Part shown: piece by piece, positions 22,533 through 32,679 of the stretch
How positions within the stretch are numbered: the first letter of the stretch is position 1
How the letters are laid out: the number at the start of each line of letters is the position of its first letter
DNA from: Bacteriovoracales bacterium
Lineage (GTDB): Bacteria; Bdellovibrionota; Bacteriovoracia; Bacteriovoracales; Bacteriovoracaceae
DNA: 38,739 bases
Assembly: GCA_030149295.1 (NCBI GenBank)
Contig: JASBRV010000079.1
Span: forward strand, 1 to 38,739
Reading direction: 5' to 3'
Program-made: the position numbers and the translations under genes
The notes under the pieces: generated by a model
What the model was told of the DNA's origin: nothing
The model's input: only the letters and a program-made list of their open reading frames with translations
Databases searched by the model: none

Positions 22533-25475
22533 ATGACCACCCTTATTCTCGTTTTTATTTTCTGGAGCCAGAATGTCTTCTCCCGTGCAGAGGAGGCAAG
22601 CATTGATATTGTTACCAAATATCTTGAATTGGGAATTGAGCCGAAAACTGTTACTCCTTGCTCACACATCAGTTTAGAAAAACGAATGAGCTTTGTAGGT
22701 AGTGAGAAATGTAATGAAGACTTAAAAGATAATTACCGCTCAACTCAACGATTGAGTATTTACTCCCTCTTCCAATCTGATCGTCCCTTTAATCAATGCA
22801 CCGAAAACATTTCCATGAGTGAAGAGGAAATCATCAACGCCAAAAAAGCCCTCACAGAAAGTGCAGAAAGAGATGGCCTCTATCAACACTTCGCCTTTCA
22901 GTGCCAAGAAAAAATCGGAACAGATGACGATGACTATAACTTTCATTCAGTCATGGTTCAAGCCGGCCATAACCTTCGCCAAAAAAAGTTGGAGGCCGTG
23001 GCCCTTCAATCAATGCGGGGTCTTAACAATTTAGATAATATTCTCGGTAGAGAAATGATCGAAAAAGAAATATCATGTAACGACAACATAACCTCTAAGG
23101 TTGAGAAGGCTTGCCAAGACTTCAAAGCGTGCCCTCAGCGAAGAGGTCGTGTATTCTTTCAAGCTAATATGACCTTGGAAGCCCTCAAAACCATGGATGA
23201 ACTTGATCATATGATTGAGGAAACCGTAAAAAAAATGGAGCAAAACTCTAGATCGCTCCGTAGAGGGACTTCCTACAGGATAAGAGCTCGTGAGCAAAAT
23301 GAAAAATTAGGCATTTTAGTAGAAGACCTCAGGCAAAATAGAGAAGACATCGCCTCTACTGTGCCCTGGATAAAAGGCAAAGAGTTTAAGAATGATCTTA
23401 AACGCTTTAAAGAAAGAATGGACAAATTAAGAAATGAAGAAGGCGATATTAGCGAAACTTCTGCAAAGAGATCACTGGTAACAGACATTGGCTCTTCAAT
23501 GATTAAACAATTTAAAGCAGATAGAAAAGAACTTCTTAAACGCTATGATGATGCCAATCAGGCTATTATCTGCCTCGATAACAAAAAAGAATGCAGCAAT
23601 TTTGATGAAATTATAAACATGAGTCCTCCAATCGATGTCAGTGAATTTGAAGATAGCGACAAACCCGCAATGGTGAATGCCTATAAACTCATAAAAGCGA
23701 ATCAATGCATTGATCAGAAGGCTCAAAGTGTTCGCAATTACCGTGATACAACAATTGACATTGCTAGTATTGGTGCGGGTTTTCTTATGGGTGGTGTAGG
23801 AGGATTTGTTCGTCTTGCTTCAGTTGCTGGAAAGATGTACCTTCGCGGTAATCGCATTAGAGGACTGGCATCTGCTGCCTTACTTGGGCTTGAGAGCGCG
23901 GCAATAGTAAACCAAGGAAAAGATGCTATTCAAAGCTGTTCGATGGTCAGAAGAAATTTAGCCAACTTTGAAAAGGCCGAAACATCTGTCTCTTGTGAAG
24001 GTAATGACAATCAAATGACTGCGATGACAAATTATACAGAATGTTTAAAAGACATCGCTTTTCTGAGTGTCGGAGCAATTGCAGGAGTAGCACCCGATAT
24101 TGCAAAAAGCTTCAAGAGAACAAATATTTCTCTTAGAAGACGACCAGATAATATTAAGAGAATTGATGAAATCTTTGAGCAAGCCAAGGTTCCTACTCAC
24201 GCAAGAGAGCGGATGAAAGATCAGTTGCTACGCTTAGGAATTAAAGACAGTGAGAAAGAAGAGTTCATAAAACTCTTTAAAAAACTCGATAATCTCGATG
24301 ATGATGAAATGCTCGATCATGCCGAAACCACGATGGTATTTTTTAATCAACTTTCGGCAAAAAGAAAAAAACTCTTCTTAGATAATTTTCCCGATACTAT
24401 AGATGGCTTAAAAAATAAGGCAGGAGGGCTTGGCTTTCGCCTTTCAAGAATAAAAAATCAATATGCTAAAGCTGTAACTAAAATGGATGGTCTGCAAAAC
24501 AGTGCCGCCAAACAACATTATAGGAAACTCTTAAAAAAAGGAGTTGATAAGGAGACTGCTGCCCGTGAGTCAGCAGAACATGGGAGAAAGGTTAGAAGGC
24601 AAACCCAAGAAAGAGAGTTTGGTTGTCGTGCCAACAAAATGACGGAGCAGCATCGAAAAGGAGCAGCCCTTTTCACCAACTTCACTGTCGGCTTTGGTAT
24701 GGCCTCCACAGCAGGAGCCTTCACCCTTGCTAATTCAGACAGACCCAAAGACTTTGATTTCGCAAAAGACCTCACCTACGAACTTTCTATGGCCTTTATC
24801 ATGAGTAAGATTGGAGCTAGAATACAGGCTAAGCCCTCCAATACTCTCTTGGGTCGATACACCAAATCAAATATCTATAGCTCAGGTCTCGGTGTTATCG
24901 ATTCTGCCGTTTTTGCCAATGTGTATGACATTTCCCAAGATGAGATTGAAGACCAAGTTCAGCGGATTCAAAACAATCCCGCCCAAATGGAAGCCCTTGC
25001 AAAATATGAAAAATATTTCAAAGAGGAAAATATTATGGAAAGAATTGAGCAATCAGTTCTTAAACAATTTGAACATAGCTTAGAACAACCCGAGACCCAG
25101 CACTATTTTAACCAAACTGAAGTAGAAATCGGCGGTAAGAAATTTTCTGGTCCCATCAATACCGCTTCCCTTCAAGATCCTAAACTTAAAGAAGAAATTG
25201 TTGATGCCATCATGCTTGAATTTTATGAAGACGCTAAAGGGGTCTACGGAACGGGTTCTCTTTTTGGAGATAAGTATCTCTACGATCGGGGCTATAATGC
25301 CTTATTTGGTATTCCACGTGCAATGACAGCGGGGTATCTGACCTATACAACTCTTTGTCGAAATGCTGACAATCCGGTAAAGGGCATTGTCAATGCTTTT
25401 GTTATCCAAGGCATCAATCAAGCAATTGGTGGTTACCTTTATTATGATTATAGAAAGGACTTTGTAGGACGTTAA
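22533..25475 (+). CDS. Very large exported protein with multiple hydrophobic segments, unknown function
   Basis: 980 residues. A short signal peptide (MTTLILVFIFWSQNVFS) is followed by a Cys-containing charged helical region with a coiled-coil-like stretch (about 200-330). Hydrophobic, Gly/Ala-rich segments follow near residues 407-437 (IASIGAGFLMGGVGGFV), 444-463, 506-524 (LSVGAIAGVA), 709-734, 924-941 and 950-973. These resemble membrane-inserting segments of toxins or pore-formers, or the packing helices of large periplasmic proteins. No family recognised. AGGA precedes the ATG at a good distance. The stop overlaps the histidine kinase start (TAATG), so the two are coupled. It is divergent from the ART-like/Fic pair, with which it shares size class, cysteines and export. 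Confidence 0.75.
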   Translation: MTTLILVFIFWSQNVFSRAEEASIDIVTKYLELGIEPKTVTPCSHISLEKRMSFVGSEKCNEDLKDNYRSTQRLSIYSLFQSDRPFNQCTENISMSEEEIINAKKALTESAERDGLYQHFAFQCQEKIGTDDDDYNFHSVMVQAGHNLRQKKLEAVALQSMRGLNNLDNILGREMIEKEISCNDNITSKVEKACQDFKACPQRRGRVFFQANMTLEALKTMDELDHMIEETVKKMEQNSRSLRRGTSYRIRAREQNEKLGILVEDLRQNREDIASTVPWIKGKEFKNDLKRFKERMDKLRNEEGDISETSAKRSLVTDIGSSMIKQFKADRKELLKRYDDANQAIICLDNKKECSNFDEIINMSPPIDVSEFEDSDKPAMVNAYKLIKANQCIDQKAQSVRNYRDTTIDIASIGAGFLMGGVGGFVRLASVAGKMYLRGNRIRGLASAALLGLESAAIVNQGKDAIQSCSMVRRNLANFEKAETSVSCEGNDNQMTAMTNYTECLKDIAFLSVGAIAGVAPDIAKSFKRTNISLRRRPDNIKRIDEIFEQAKVPTHARERMKDQLLRLGIKDSEKEEFIKLFKKLDNLDDDEMLDHAETTMVFFNQLSAKRKKLFLDNFPDTIDGLKNKAGGLGFRLSRIKNQYAKAVTKMDGLQNSAAKQHYRKLLKKGVDKETAARESAEHGRKVRRQTQEREFGCRANKMTEQHRKGAALFTNFTVGFGMASTAGAFTLANSDRPKDFDFAKDLTYELSMAFIMSKIGARIQAKPSNTLLGRYTKSNIYSSGLGVIDSAVFANVYDISQDEIEDQVQRIQNNPAQMEALAKYEKYFKEENIMERIEQSVLKQFEHSLEQPETQHYFNQTEVEIGGKKFSGPINTASLQDPKLKEEIVDAIMLEFYEDAKGVYGTGSLFGDKYLYDRGYNALFGIPRAMTAGYLTYTTLCRNADNPVKGIVNAFVIQGINQAIGGYLYYDYRKDFVGR

Positions 25476-26716
25476 TGAAGGATCTCTCGTTTAAGAAAAA
25501 CCAGATGTCACAAATCTTATATGCCTTATCGGTCAACGGTATCATTCATTCCTTAATTTATGAATTTTACTTCGATACCAATTATCTCTCCTCTGTTCCG
25601 ATCGGTTGTGCTCTTTTGGCACTTGCCTTTAATTACATATCGCTTAAATTTAATTTTCATATCGAGATGTATGGTAATCTCCTTATTTTTCTCTTTTATC
25701 TCGGAGTCACTCTTTCAATTGTTTTTGCTGGAGGGCTAGATTCTGCTATACTTGCCTGGCTCGCTATTATACCGATTATTTGTTCTACCTTTTTTAGCAT
25801 GAGATCAACTGTAAGCTGGTGCCTCATCGCAACCATTACATCCATTATTGTCGGACTACTACCGTCTTCATTTTTCTCAACATTAAATGAAATCAAAATG
25901 GAAGACCGAAAAACTTTTCAAGCGCTTCTCTTTTTTGACGCTATTATCATCTGCTCTATTATCAGTATTTTCATAAAGAAAAGAAAAGCTGATTTCGAAA
26001 ATCAACTTGATCACTTTCGCCAAATATCATTTCAACAAGCGAAGCTATCTTCCCTCGGTGAGCTTGCTGCAGGCATCTCTCATGAAATTAATAACCCCCT
26101 TGCCATTATCAAGGGTCTTAATAAAAGAATCGAAAGATCGCTAAGAGACTCACCTTATCATGAAAAATTAGAAAGAGATTTTACTCGTATTGATGAGACC
26201 ATTCATCGCATTGGAAAAATCGTGGCGAGCCTTCGAAAACTAGGAAGAGCGGAAAAATCAAAGGGTTTTTGCGACCTAAACGAAGTGCTTAAAGACCTAG
26301 TCAATATCTCTGCTGAAAAACTAAGAAATCACGGAATTAGATTAGACATCATCAAGCATAACAGCCCCAACTTCGTCCAAGGTGATGAAATCGCCATTAG
26401 CCAAGTCCTCATCAACCTTTTAAATAATTCCTTTGATGAAATTAAAGAAGACCAAAACCCATGGATTAAAATAGAGGTCTGTCATGTAGATGAATTTACG
26501 ACAATCTTTCATACAGACTCAGGTCTGGGAATAAGTGAAAATATCGCTAAAAAGATGTTTGATCCCTTTTACACCACCAAAGAAGTGGGGAAAGGCACCG
26601 GGATTGGTTTATCCATCTCTAAATCTATTATGCAAAAAACGGGTGGAGATCTTACTTATAACAAAAATAGTAAGAATACCTGTTTTGAGGTGACTTTTAG
26701 GAATCTGGAAAATTAA
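25475..26716 (+). CDS. Orphan sensor histidine kinase with multi-spanning membrane sensor
   Basis: 413 residues. The first ~170 are five or six hydrophobic helices with short loops (for example IPIGCALLALAFNYI, LLIFLFYLGVTLSIVFAGG, IIPIICSTFFS, LLFFDAIIICSIISIFI), a membrane sensor without a large periplasmic domain. HisKA follows with the phospho-acceptor H203 in GELAAGISHEINNPLAIIKG. HATPase has N-box INLLNNSFDEI, then DSGLGI (DxGxG), FDPFYTTKE and GTGIGLSIS. This is the HPK4/NtrB-like ISHEINNP type. No response regulator is adjacent. It is translationally coupled (TAATG) to the 980-residue exported protein, which it may sense or regulate. It overlaps the convergent lipoprotein gene by 20 bases. 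Confidence 0.92.
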   Translation: MKDLSFKKNQMSQILYALSVNGIIHSLIYEFYFDTNYLSSVPIGCALLALAFNYISLKFNFHIEMYGNLLIFLFYLGVTLSIVFAGGLDSAILAWLAIIPIICSTFFSMRSTVSWCLIATITSIIVGLLPSSFFSTLNEIKMEDRKTFQALLFFDAIIICSIISIFIKKRKADFENQLDHFRQISFQQAKLSSLGELAAGISHEINNPLAIIKGLNKRIERSLRDSPYHEKLERDFTRIDETIHRIGKIVASLRKLGRAEKSKGFCDLNEVLKDLVNISAEKLRNHGIRLDIIKHNSPNFVQGDEIAISQVLINLLNNSFDEIKEDQNPWIKIEVCHVDEFTTIFHTDSGLGISENIAKKMFDPFYTTKEVGKGTGIGLSISKSIMQKTGGDLTYNKNSKNTCFEVTFRNLEN

Positions 26717-27146
26717 TTTTTTCTGTTTTTAAAACCCTCGGTCCAAAGCGATCGCTGAATCTTAAAACAACTTTTTCTGCCTTTTCATCTGTTGCTAAAA
26801 TTTCAATATACATATCAAATAGTGATCTTTTGGCATAGAGATTGTACTTTCCATTTTTAAACTCATAAGTACCACTACCCTTGCCAAGGTTAGGGAGATC
26901 ATATGACCATTTTCCATCCTTATAAAGGGCTACTTCAATAGGGTAATCACGATTCAATATTGTCTTATCGGCATTAAAGTTTGGATCTGTCGGCATCTCT
27001 TTGTCATTTATAAATGTGGCCAATGCTTTTTGATCCACAGTGAAATACTGAAGTTCTCCTTTGTCATCGCTTGAGCTTCTTCCACATCCAAATCCAACAA
27101 AGATGAATAGTGAAAGAATTAAGATTTTGATTTTTTGGCAACCCAT
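26697..27146 (-). CDS. Predicted lipoprotein
   Basis: 149 residues. A lipobox ends the signal peptide (ILSLFIFVGFGC|GRSSS). The mature domain is beta-rich, with repeated short strands such as GKWSYDLPNLGKGSGTYEFKNGKYNLYAK, and may be a small barrel or lipocalin-like fold. Family not recognised. The start overlaps the 3' end of the upstream thioesterase gene by 28 bases on the same strand, so it is read from the same mRNA. The 3' end overlaps the convergent kinase gene. Confidence 0.72.
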   Translation of the reverse strand: MGCQKIKILILSLFIFVGFGCGRSSSDDKGELQYFTVDQKALATFINDKEMPTDPNFNADKTILNRDYPIEVALYKDGKWSYDLPNLGKGSGTYEFKNGKYNLYAKRSLFDMYIEILATDEKAEKVVLRFSDRFGPRVLKTEKINFPDS

Positions 27147-27580
27147 AATACCTTCTCCACCTGTGCTACAACTTTTCCTTCATCATTAAGCACATTTACT
27201 TTAAAGACTGGCTCTGTCTTTCCTCTATTTTCAACTTCTTTTTTGATCTCTTCAACCTTTTGATCATCAATCTCAAAAAAAGCGCTCACTCGTCCCCTGC
27301 CAGGACTTCTAAAGTATATCGAAGCGCTTTTATCCCAAACCAGATAATCTTTTCCGAGCTTATTCATAAGAATTAACATATAAAAAGGGTCGGTCATCGC
27401 ATATAGACTCCCCCCAAACTGAGTTCCTACGTAGTTTTTATTGGACATATTAAGGGGCATTGAAATCTCAAACTTCATTGGATCTACCAGCTTGACTCTA
27501 ATGCTGGCACCCAAAAAGGGAGGATAGAAATTCATCAGCTTTGCCACCGTTTTTAAAGGCAATTTTTTAAAATCAAGCAC
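27119..27580 (-). CDS. Hotdog-fold thioesterase-like protein (DUF4442 type)
   Basis: 153 residues, single domain, cytosolic. NKNYVGTQFGGSLYAMTDPFYMLILMNKLG is the characteristic long central helix segment of DUF4442 / PaaI-like hotdog proteins. The C-terminal half has the repeated strands of the fold (FRSPGRGRVSAFFEIDD, VFKVNVLNDEGKVVAQVEKVLWV). Members are presumed acyl-CoA thioesterases, but most are uncharacterised. First gene of a two-gene unit with the lipoprotein. A short AT-rich intergenic region lies upstream (27581-27744), shared with the divergent protease gene. Confidence 0.85.
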   Translation of the reverse strand: MLDFKKLPLKTVAKLMNFYPPFLGASIRVKLVDPMKFEISMPLNMSNKNYVGTQFGGSLYAMTDPFYMLILMNKLGKDYLVWDKSASIYFRSPGRGRVSAFFEIDDQKVEEIKKEVENRGKTEPVFKVNVLNDEGKVVAQVEKVLWVAKKSKS

Positions 27581-27744
27581 CTCTTTCTCCTTTTTAACGA
27601 TATTATCCTACTATTTAATGGGCCAAAAAGATAAACCGGAAAGAAGAGAGTAATGCACTTTCATTGGCCCTCACTGCAATAAAAAGTAATATTTTTTCAT
27701 GCAAAAATCGTAGAAAGGTCGTTTTTAATCTGTAAAATCAAAAC

Positions 27745-28425
27745 ATGCACATTTTAACGATCATAAGCCTTTATTTTTTTAACACGATGATTTTCGCGAA
27801 GACTCCATTATGCCAGCTTGTTGAGCACCACGCCTATGTGAGCACCGAAAAAAGTCGCTTTAATAATGGATACCCAAAAGAGCGCTACCATGAAGTGCTC
27901 AATAAGTTCATCTCTGAGTTCACACCCGACATTGAATCTCGCCAAGGCACTTTTCATATTCTTCGAGATTGGAGTGATGGCGCCGTTAATGCTTGGGCCT
28001 GGCGCATAGGAGACGAATATTGGATTGAAGCTCCTGGTGGCTTAAGCCGCTACCACCTTATAAACGAAGAGGGATTCATCACAACCCTTTGTCATGAACT
28101 GGGCCATCTCCTTGGTGGCAAACCGATGAGAAATGACATTAGTTTTGAAGGCCAAGCGGATTATTATAGTACCTCTGGCTGTCTTGAAAGAATGCTCGTC
28201 CGTTTAAAAAAGCCTCATGAATTTAGAGATCAAATCAAAGGACCAAAGAGCCTAACTTCTTACTACGCTGAGTTGGCAAAAGTCCCCGCCCCTCGTCTGG
28301 ATACTCCTGATCAAAACATTGTTTCTCAAACTCTTCGCTCCCATCCAACACCTCAGTGCCGCTTTGACACGATGATTGCTGCTCTAGAAGAAAATTCCCG
28401 CCCTCGCTGCTGGTTTAAACCGTAA
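27745..28425 (+). CDS. Exported HExxH zinc metallopeptidase
   Basis: 226 residues with signal peptide [18 protein letters not shown]. The zinc motif is [10 protein letters not shown] (H117, E118, H121), and the third ligand is probably E135 in FEGQADYYS, a spacing close to E-x-x-x-D variants in small exported peptidases. Several cysteines suggest folding outside the cytosol. Substrate unknown. No Shine-Dalgarno site is seen. TAAAAT at 27733-27738 would be a -10 hexamer placing transcription start at about the ATG, so this gene may be leaderless. No partner gene on this strand other than the following icd. Confidence 0.8.
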   Translation: MHILTIISLYFFNTMIFAKTPLCQLVEHHAYVSTEKSRFNNGYPKERYHEVLNKFISEFTPDIESRQGTFHILRDWSDGAVNAWAWRIGDEYWIEAPGGLSRYHLINEEGFITTLCHELGHLLGGKPMRNDISFEGQADYYSTSGCLERMLVRLKKPHEFRDQIKGPKSLTSYYAELAKVPAPRLDTPDQNIVSQTLRSHPTPQCRFDTMIAALEENSRPRCWFKP

Positions 28426-28532
28426 ATTTAGTTTGGAAGCGTGGCATTTACACCTCGCTCCAACGACTCACTCACTGGCCAATCCCCCCTTTCTTGCTGC
28501 ATAATGAGTCAAAATTTAAACAAGGTATTCCC

Positions 28533-30731
28533 ATGAAAATTATCTACACCTACACGGATGAGGCACCGTTTCTCGCCACTCAATCTTTCCTGCCTATGGT
28601 TCGCGCTTTCGCTAAACATGGTGGTGTTGATGTAGAGACGAGAGATATTTCACTTGCCGCCCGTATTCTCGCTCAATTTCCTGAACACAACGTAAAAGAC
28701 GATCTGGCAGAACTTGGTAAGCTAACTCAAGATCCAAATTGCAATATCATTAAGCTTCCGAATATTTCTGCTTCTGTTCCTCAGCTCAAGGCCTGTATCA
28801 AAGAGCTTCAGGCAAAAGGTTATAAACTTCCCGATTTTCCTGAGGGCGACGTTTCGGGGGATCAAGCCGAAATTAAAAAGAAATATTCTAAAGTTTTAGG
28901 AAGTGCGGTCAACCCAGTTCTTCGCGAAGGAAATAGTGATCGTCGTGTTGCCGATGCGGTAAAAGCCTTTGCTAAAAACAATCCCCACTCAATGGGAGAC
29001 TGGGCCAAAGACTCAAAAACCCACGTCGCCTCCATGAGTGAAGGTGACTTCTTTGGAAGCGAGCAATCCGTTATTAAAGAAGGCGCTGGCGATGTACGCA
29101 TCGAATTTGTTTCTCAAAATGGTGAAACAAAAGTTCTTAAAGACAACTTCCCCATTCTTGAAGGTGAAGTTATCGACTCCGGCGTATTAAGTGCCAACAA
29201 GCTTAAGGACTTCTTTGCGCGCGAAATAGAAAACGCCAAAAAAGAAGACATTCTTCTCTCCCTTCACATGAAGGCGACGATGATGAAAGTCAGTGACCCT
29301 ATTATCTTTGGTCATGCAGTAAAAACATACTATGCCGATGTGATCGAACAATTTTCTAGTGACCTCGAAGAAATTGGATTCAATGCAAATAATGGTATTG
29401 GTGATCTTTACGCCAAGCTCGAAAAATTAAGTGCTGATAAAAAAGACGCCATCCTAAAGGCGATCGATGCGAACTACGAAAAGAGACCACGCTTAGCAAT
29501 GGTTAATTCGGATAAAGGCATTACTAATCTTCATGTTCCAAGTGACGTGATCATTGATGCTTCTATGCCTGCAGCCATTCGTGCCGGTGGCAAGATGTGG
29601 GGAGCTGACAATAAAACTCACGACACGAAGGCGATGATTCCCGATCGCAGCTATGCCTCTATCTATCAAGAGACTATTGATTTTTGTAAGAATAATGGTG
29701 CCTTTGATGTGACCACTATGGGCAATGTTTCAAATGTTGGTCTCATGGCAAAGAAAGCCGAAGAATATGGCTCTCATGATAAGACCTTTGAAATGAGTGA
29801 AGCTGGATCAGTTCAAGTAGTCGATGCTTCTGGAAATGTTTTAATGAAACATAATGTAGAAGCCGGTGATATTTTTAGAATGTGCCAAACCAAAGATGTG
29901 GCCATTCGCGACTGGGTTAAGCTCGGTGTAAACCGCACACGCTCCACAGGCAACCTTGGCATCTTCTGGCTTGATAAAAATCGTGCCCACGATGCTAACA
30001 TTATTAAGAAAGTAGAAACCTATCTTAAAGATCACGATACCAATGGCCTTGATCTCCGTATTCTCTCCCCTGCTGAAGCTACGCGCTTAAGCTGTGAGAC
30101 GATCAAAGAAGGAAAAGATACCATCTCCATTACAGGAAACGTTCTTCGTGATTACCTCACCGACCTTTTTCCTATTTTGGAACTGGGAACTTCAGCAAAG
30201 ATGCTCTCTATCGTTCCTCTTCTCGCTGGTGGTGGTCTTTATGAGACAGGTGCAGGTGGTTCCGCCCCTAAGCACGTAGAGCAACTGGTTGAAGAAAATC
30301 ATCTGCGTTGGGATTCTCTTGGGGAATTCCTCGCTCTTGCAGTTTCTCTAAATGAATTGGCCGATAAGAATAATAACCAAAAGCTCAAAGTTATTGCTAA
30401 GGCCCTTGATAAGGCTAACACTCAGTATCTTCTCGATAACAAAGCTCCTTCAAGAAAAGTGGGAGAAATGGATAATCGTGGCTCTCACTTTTACCTCTCT
30501 CTTTTTTGGGCTCAGGCCTTAAGTGAGCAAACAGAAGATAGCGAACTTAAGTCGCGCTTTGAAAGTATTGCGAAAACCATGAATGCGGCCAAAGATGAAA
30601 TTATTGATGAGCTCAATAAGATTCAAGGCAACAAGCAAGATATTGGTGGCTACTACTTAGGTGATGCTCAAAAACTCACCCAAGTCATGAGACCCAGTAA
30701 AAAACTCAACACCATCATCGATTCCATCTAA
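28533..30731 (+). CDS. icd: Monomeric NADP-dependent isocitrate dehydrogenase
   Basis: 732 residues from the ATG at 28533 (AAGG upstream). The longer frame starting at 28494 adds 13 residues without support. The product is the monomeric IDH-II type, about 740 residues, unrelated in length to the dimeric E. coli enzyme. It oxidises isocitrate to 2-oxoglutarate with NADP+ in the TCA cycle. Matching blocks include [18 protein letters not shown] at the N-terminus, [88 protein letters not shown] and [18 protein letters not shown] strong terminator follows immediately. Confidence 0.97.
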   Translation: MKIIYTYTDEAPFLATQSFLPMVRAFAKHGGVDVETRDISLAARILAQFPEHNVKDDLAELGKLTQDPNCNIIKLPNISASVPQLKACIKELQAKGYKLPDFPEGDVSGDQAEIKKKYSKVLGSAVNPVLREGNSDRRVADAVKAFAKNNPHSMGDWAKDSKTHVASMSEGDFFGSEQSVIKEGAGDVRIEFVSQNGETKVLKDNFPILEGEVIDSGVLSANKLKDFFAREIENAKKEDILLSLHMKATMMKVSDPIIFGHAVKTYYADVIEQFSSDLEEIGFNANNGIGDLYAKLEKLSADKKDAILKAIDANYEKRPRLAMVNSDKGITNLHVPSDVIIDASMPAAIRAGGKMWGADNKTHDTKAMIPDRSYASIYQETIDFCKNNGAFDVTTMGNVSNVGLMAKKAEEYGSHDKTFEMSEAGSVQVVDASGNVLMKHNVEAGDIFRMCQTKDVAIRDWVKLGVNRTRSTGNLGIFWLDKNRAHDANIIKKVETYLKDHDTNGLDLRILSPAEATRLSCETIKEGKDTISITGNVLRDYLTDLFPILELGTSAKMLSIVPLLAGGGLYETGAGGSAPKHVEQLVEENHLRWDSLGEFLALAVSLNELADKNNNQKLKVIAKALDKANTQYLLDNKAPSRKVGEMDNRGSHFYLSLFWAQALSEQTEDSELKSRFESIAKTMNAAKDEIIDELNKIQGNKQDIGGYYLGDAQKLTQVMRPSKKLNTIIDSI

Positions 30732-30732
30732 A

Positions 30733-30773
30733 AAAAGGTATCACGCACTTAAAAAAGGTGCGTGATACCTTTT
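30733..30773. terminator. Bidirectional rho-independent terminator
   Basis: A 16-bp perfect stem, AAAAGGTATCACGCAC (30733-30748) with GTGCGTGATACCTTTT (30758-30773), and a 9-base loop. Plus-strand transcripts end in CCTTTTGATTTCTTT after the stem, and minus-strand transcripts end in a run of seven T. It lies just after icd and before the end of the convergent regulator gene (30795), so it serves both. Confidence 0.92.
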
Positions 30774-30794
30774 GATTTCTTTCAGATATTAAAA

Positions 30795-32573
30795 CTATTT
30801 TAAGTAATATCGCGTACTCTTATGCTTTCCTCGCTTATAAAGAAATCCTTTATCCACAAGGTCCACCAAATCACGAAAAGAAGTCATCCTCGTAATTTTA
30901 AAATATTCTGCTACTTCTGTTGACGAAAAAGGGTTTCCAAGTACTCCTTCTAACAATTTGACCTGTCTAAAGTTTAAGTCTTCAGGAAATTCATCAAAGT
31001 CATTCGCAGCGGGCTTTGTTTTTGAGCTCTCATGAGTTTTTGTCTTTATAATCAGAGTAACCTCTGGATCTAATCCAAACTGGTCATCACCTAAGGCCAT
31101 AATCCAGGTTCCTTTATCATCAAAGGCCTTTCTTACTCTTTTAATCGTTGCATAAACAAGATGGTCATGTCGAAACGGATCATATTCTTTATAACCCCAA
31201 ACCTCTTTAATTAAGCTTTCTTTTGATTTAATTTCAGAACTCAAAGCTAATAAGAATTTAATTTGAGATTTCGATAACTTATTCTCAGAGTATTGAATAC
31301 TTTGGTCATCAACCAAGAATAATCCCTCATTTTTTGGATGTATAATGATGACCTTTTTCCTTCCTTCCACCTCAAACAATCGAGGTACAAGATAAAAGAA
31401 TTTATTTTCAATCAAGACTTCCAAACAACTTAAGTCTTTCTTTTTAACTTTATTAAAAAGGCTATCGAGTGCATCCTCTTTGTTTTCCTCAGCATCTAAA
31501 CTTTTTTCTTGTCTTTGTTGAATTTGATTCAAGATAGCTTTGTCAGTTTTAGAAACCAATTTTTGGATCTTTTGATGAACCTCTTCAGCATCTTGATTGA
31601 GGATATTAAGGATTTCTGCTTCAATACCTAGAATAGGAGTTAACAAGTTTATATCGATATCATCATCAAGATTTTTCTTGGCAACTTTGAGGAGGCTCAA
31701 TGCCTCCATATACTGTTGTTTAGGTAAAAGTATCTGAGCGAGAATTGTATTCAGAATTGCGACTTTTCTTTTATTATCATTTTTATAAATTATATTAAAA
31801 TTATGAAGGAGAAAGTCATTGGCCTTTTTGAATTGCCCTTTTAATAAATAGAGTTTGGAAATCTGTAAAACTATCTCAGCCGATGTATAATCATTGAGTT
31901 CAGAGGTTTTTACCAATAACTTTTTTAACTTCTCAATATTTTTGTCTAAATCCAGGTCAAACTGACTTTGATAGACTAAGAGGTTTGCTTCAAGCTCTTG
32001 CCTCAATTGATCGAAGTGATTTTCTTTCGCCACTGCTAAGGCTTTTTTTAAGTGGACTTCTCCTTTTGCAGGTCTTCCTAAGTTGTAAAAGTTATGTCCT
32101 ATGAGTTCTTGCACAAGGGCTTCATACAATGGGATTTTTTGCTCGCCCTGTCTCAATAACTCCATCTCTGCTTTTTTTGCAAAAGCTAAACTCGATTCAT
32201 GCTTTGAGAAAAAGTAGCGAAAAAAACTCAGCCCTTGATAAATGAGAAACTTCTCACTCGCTCCCAATTTTTGAGAGTGTCTTAAATTCCAGTTTAGATA
32301 AAAGATTTCTTTAGCTTTTATATACTCAGATGTTCTTGTGTAACTAATTCCCAGATGAAAAAGGGAGAAGACCTTTTGCGAAACACTAAAGCTCTTCTCA
32401 TATTGCTTAAATAGGGATCGAGCTTTGTCATGCTCTCCCAAAAAACAATAGGAGCCAATAAGAAAAGGAGCGCTCTCCAGTGACAAAGGGGCCAGAATCG
32501 CCTTTTCATAGTTATCTAAATAGTAGAAATCACTAGCCTTAACGATAAGCCCCTCGCTAGAAGTACGTAACAT
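30795..32573 (-). CDS. TPR-repeat transcription regulator with two winged-helix domains
   Basis: 592 residues, cytosolic. Residues about 20-340 are helical tetratricopeptide-like repeats (FHLGISYTRTSEYIKAKEIFYLN; LYLLKGQFKKANDFL; EALSLLKVAKKNL). An OmpR-type winged helix follows at about 430-500 (KLSKSQIKFLLALS... ESLIKEVWGYKEYDPFRHDHLVYATIKRVRKAF). A second, different winged helix is at about 525-592 (LNFRQVKLLEGVLGNPFSSTEVAEYFKI... FLYKRGKHKSTRYYLK). The TPR-first order is the reverse of SARP/MalT types and resembles Bdellovibrionota regulators. No receiver is seen, so input probably comes by protein binding through the TPRs. Divergent from a small exported protein gene at 32680. Confidence 0.8.
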   Translation of the reverse strand: MLRTSSEGLIVKASDFYYLDNYEKAILAPLSLESAPFLIGSYCFLGEHDKARSLFKQYEKSFSVSQKVFSLFHLGISYTRTSEYIKAKEIFYLNWNLRHSQKLGASEKFLIYQGLSFFRYFFSKHESSLAFAKKAEMELLRQGEQKIPLYEALVQELIGHNFYNLGRPAKGEVHLKKALAVAKENHFDQLRQELEANLLVYQSQFDLDLDKNIEKLKKLLVKTSELNDYTSAEIVLQISKLYLLKGQFKKANDFLLHNFNIIYKNDNKRKVAILNTILAQILLPKQQYMEALSLLKVAKKNLDDDIDINLLTPILGIEAEILNILNQDAEEVHQKIQKLVSKTDKAILNQIQQRQEKSLDAEENKEDALDSLFNKVKKKDLSCLEVLIENKFFYLVPRLFEVEGRKKVIIIHPKNEGLFLVDDQSIQYSENKLSKSQIKFLLALSSEIKSKESLIKEVWGYKEYDPFRHDHLVYATIKRVRKAFDDKGTWIMALGDDQFGLDPEVTLIIKTKTHESSKTKPAANDFDEFPEDLNFRQVKLLEGVLGNPFSSTEVAEYFKITRMTSFRDLVDLVDKGFLYKRGKHKSTRYYLK

Positions 32574-32679
32574 TAAGTAACATTTTTAACAGAAAGTGCA
32601 CGTGGAGACAATATCAATGAAGTTTTAAATTAATCTCAAGCACTACAGCTTTGTCCCCATTATTCCTTAGGAGGAAAAT

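Noticed and set aside
28465..28510. GACTCA / TGAGTC half-sites upstream of icd
   Set aside because: Six-base arms 34 bases apart are expected by chance.
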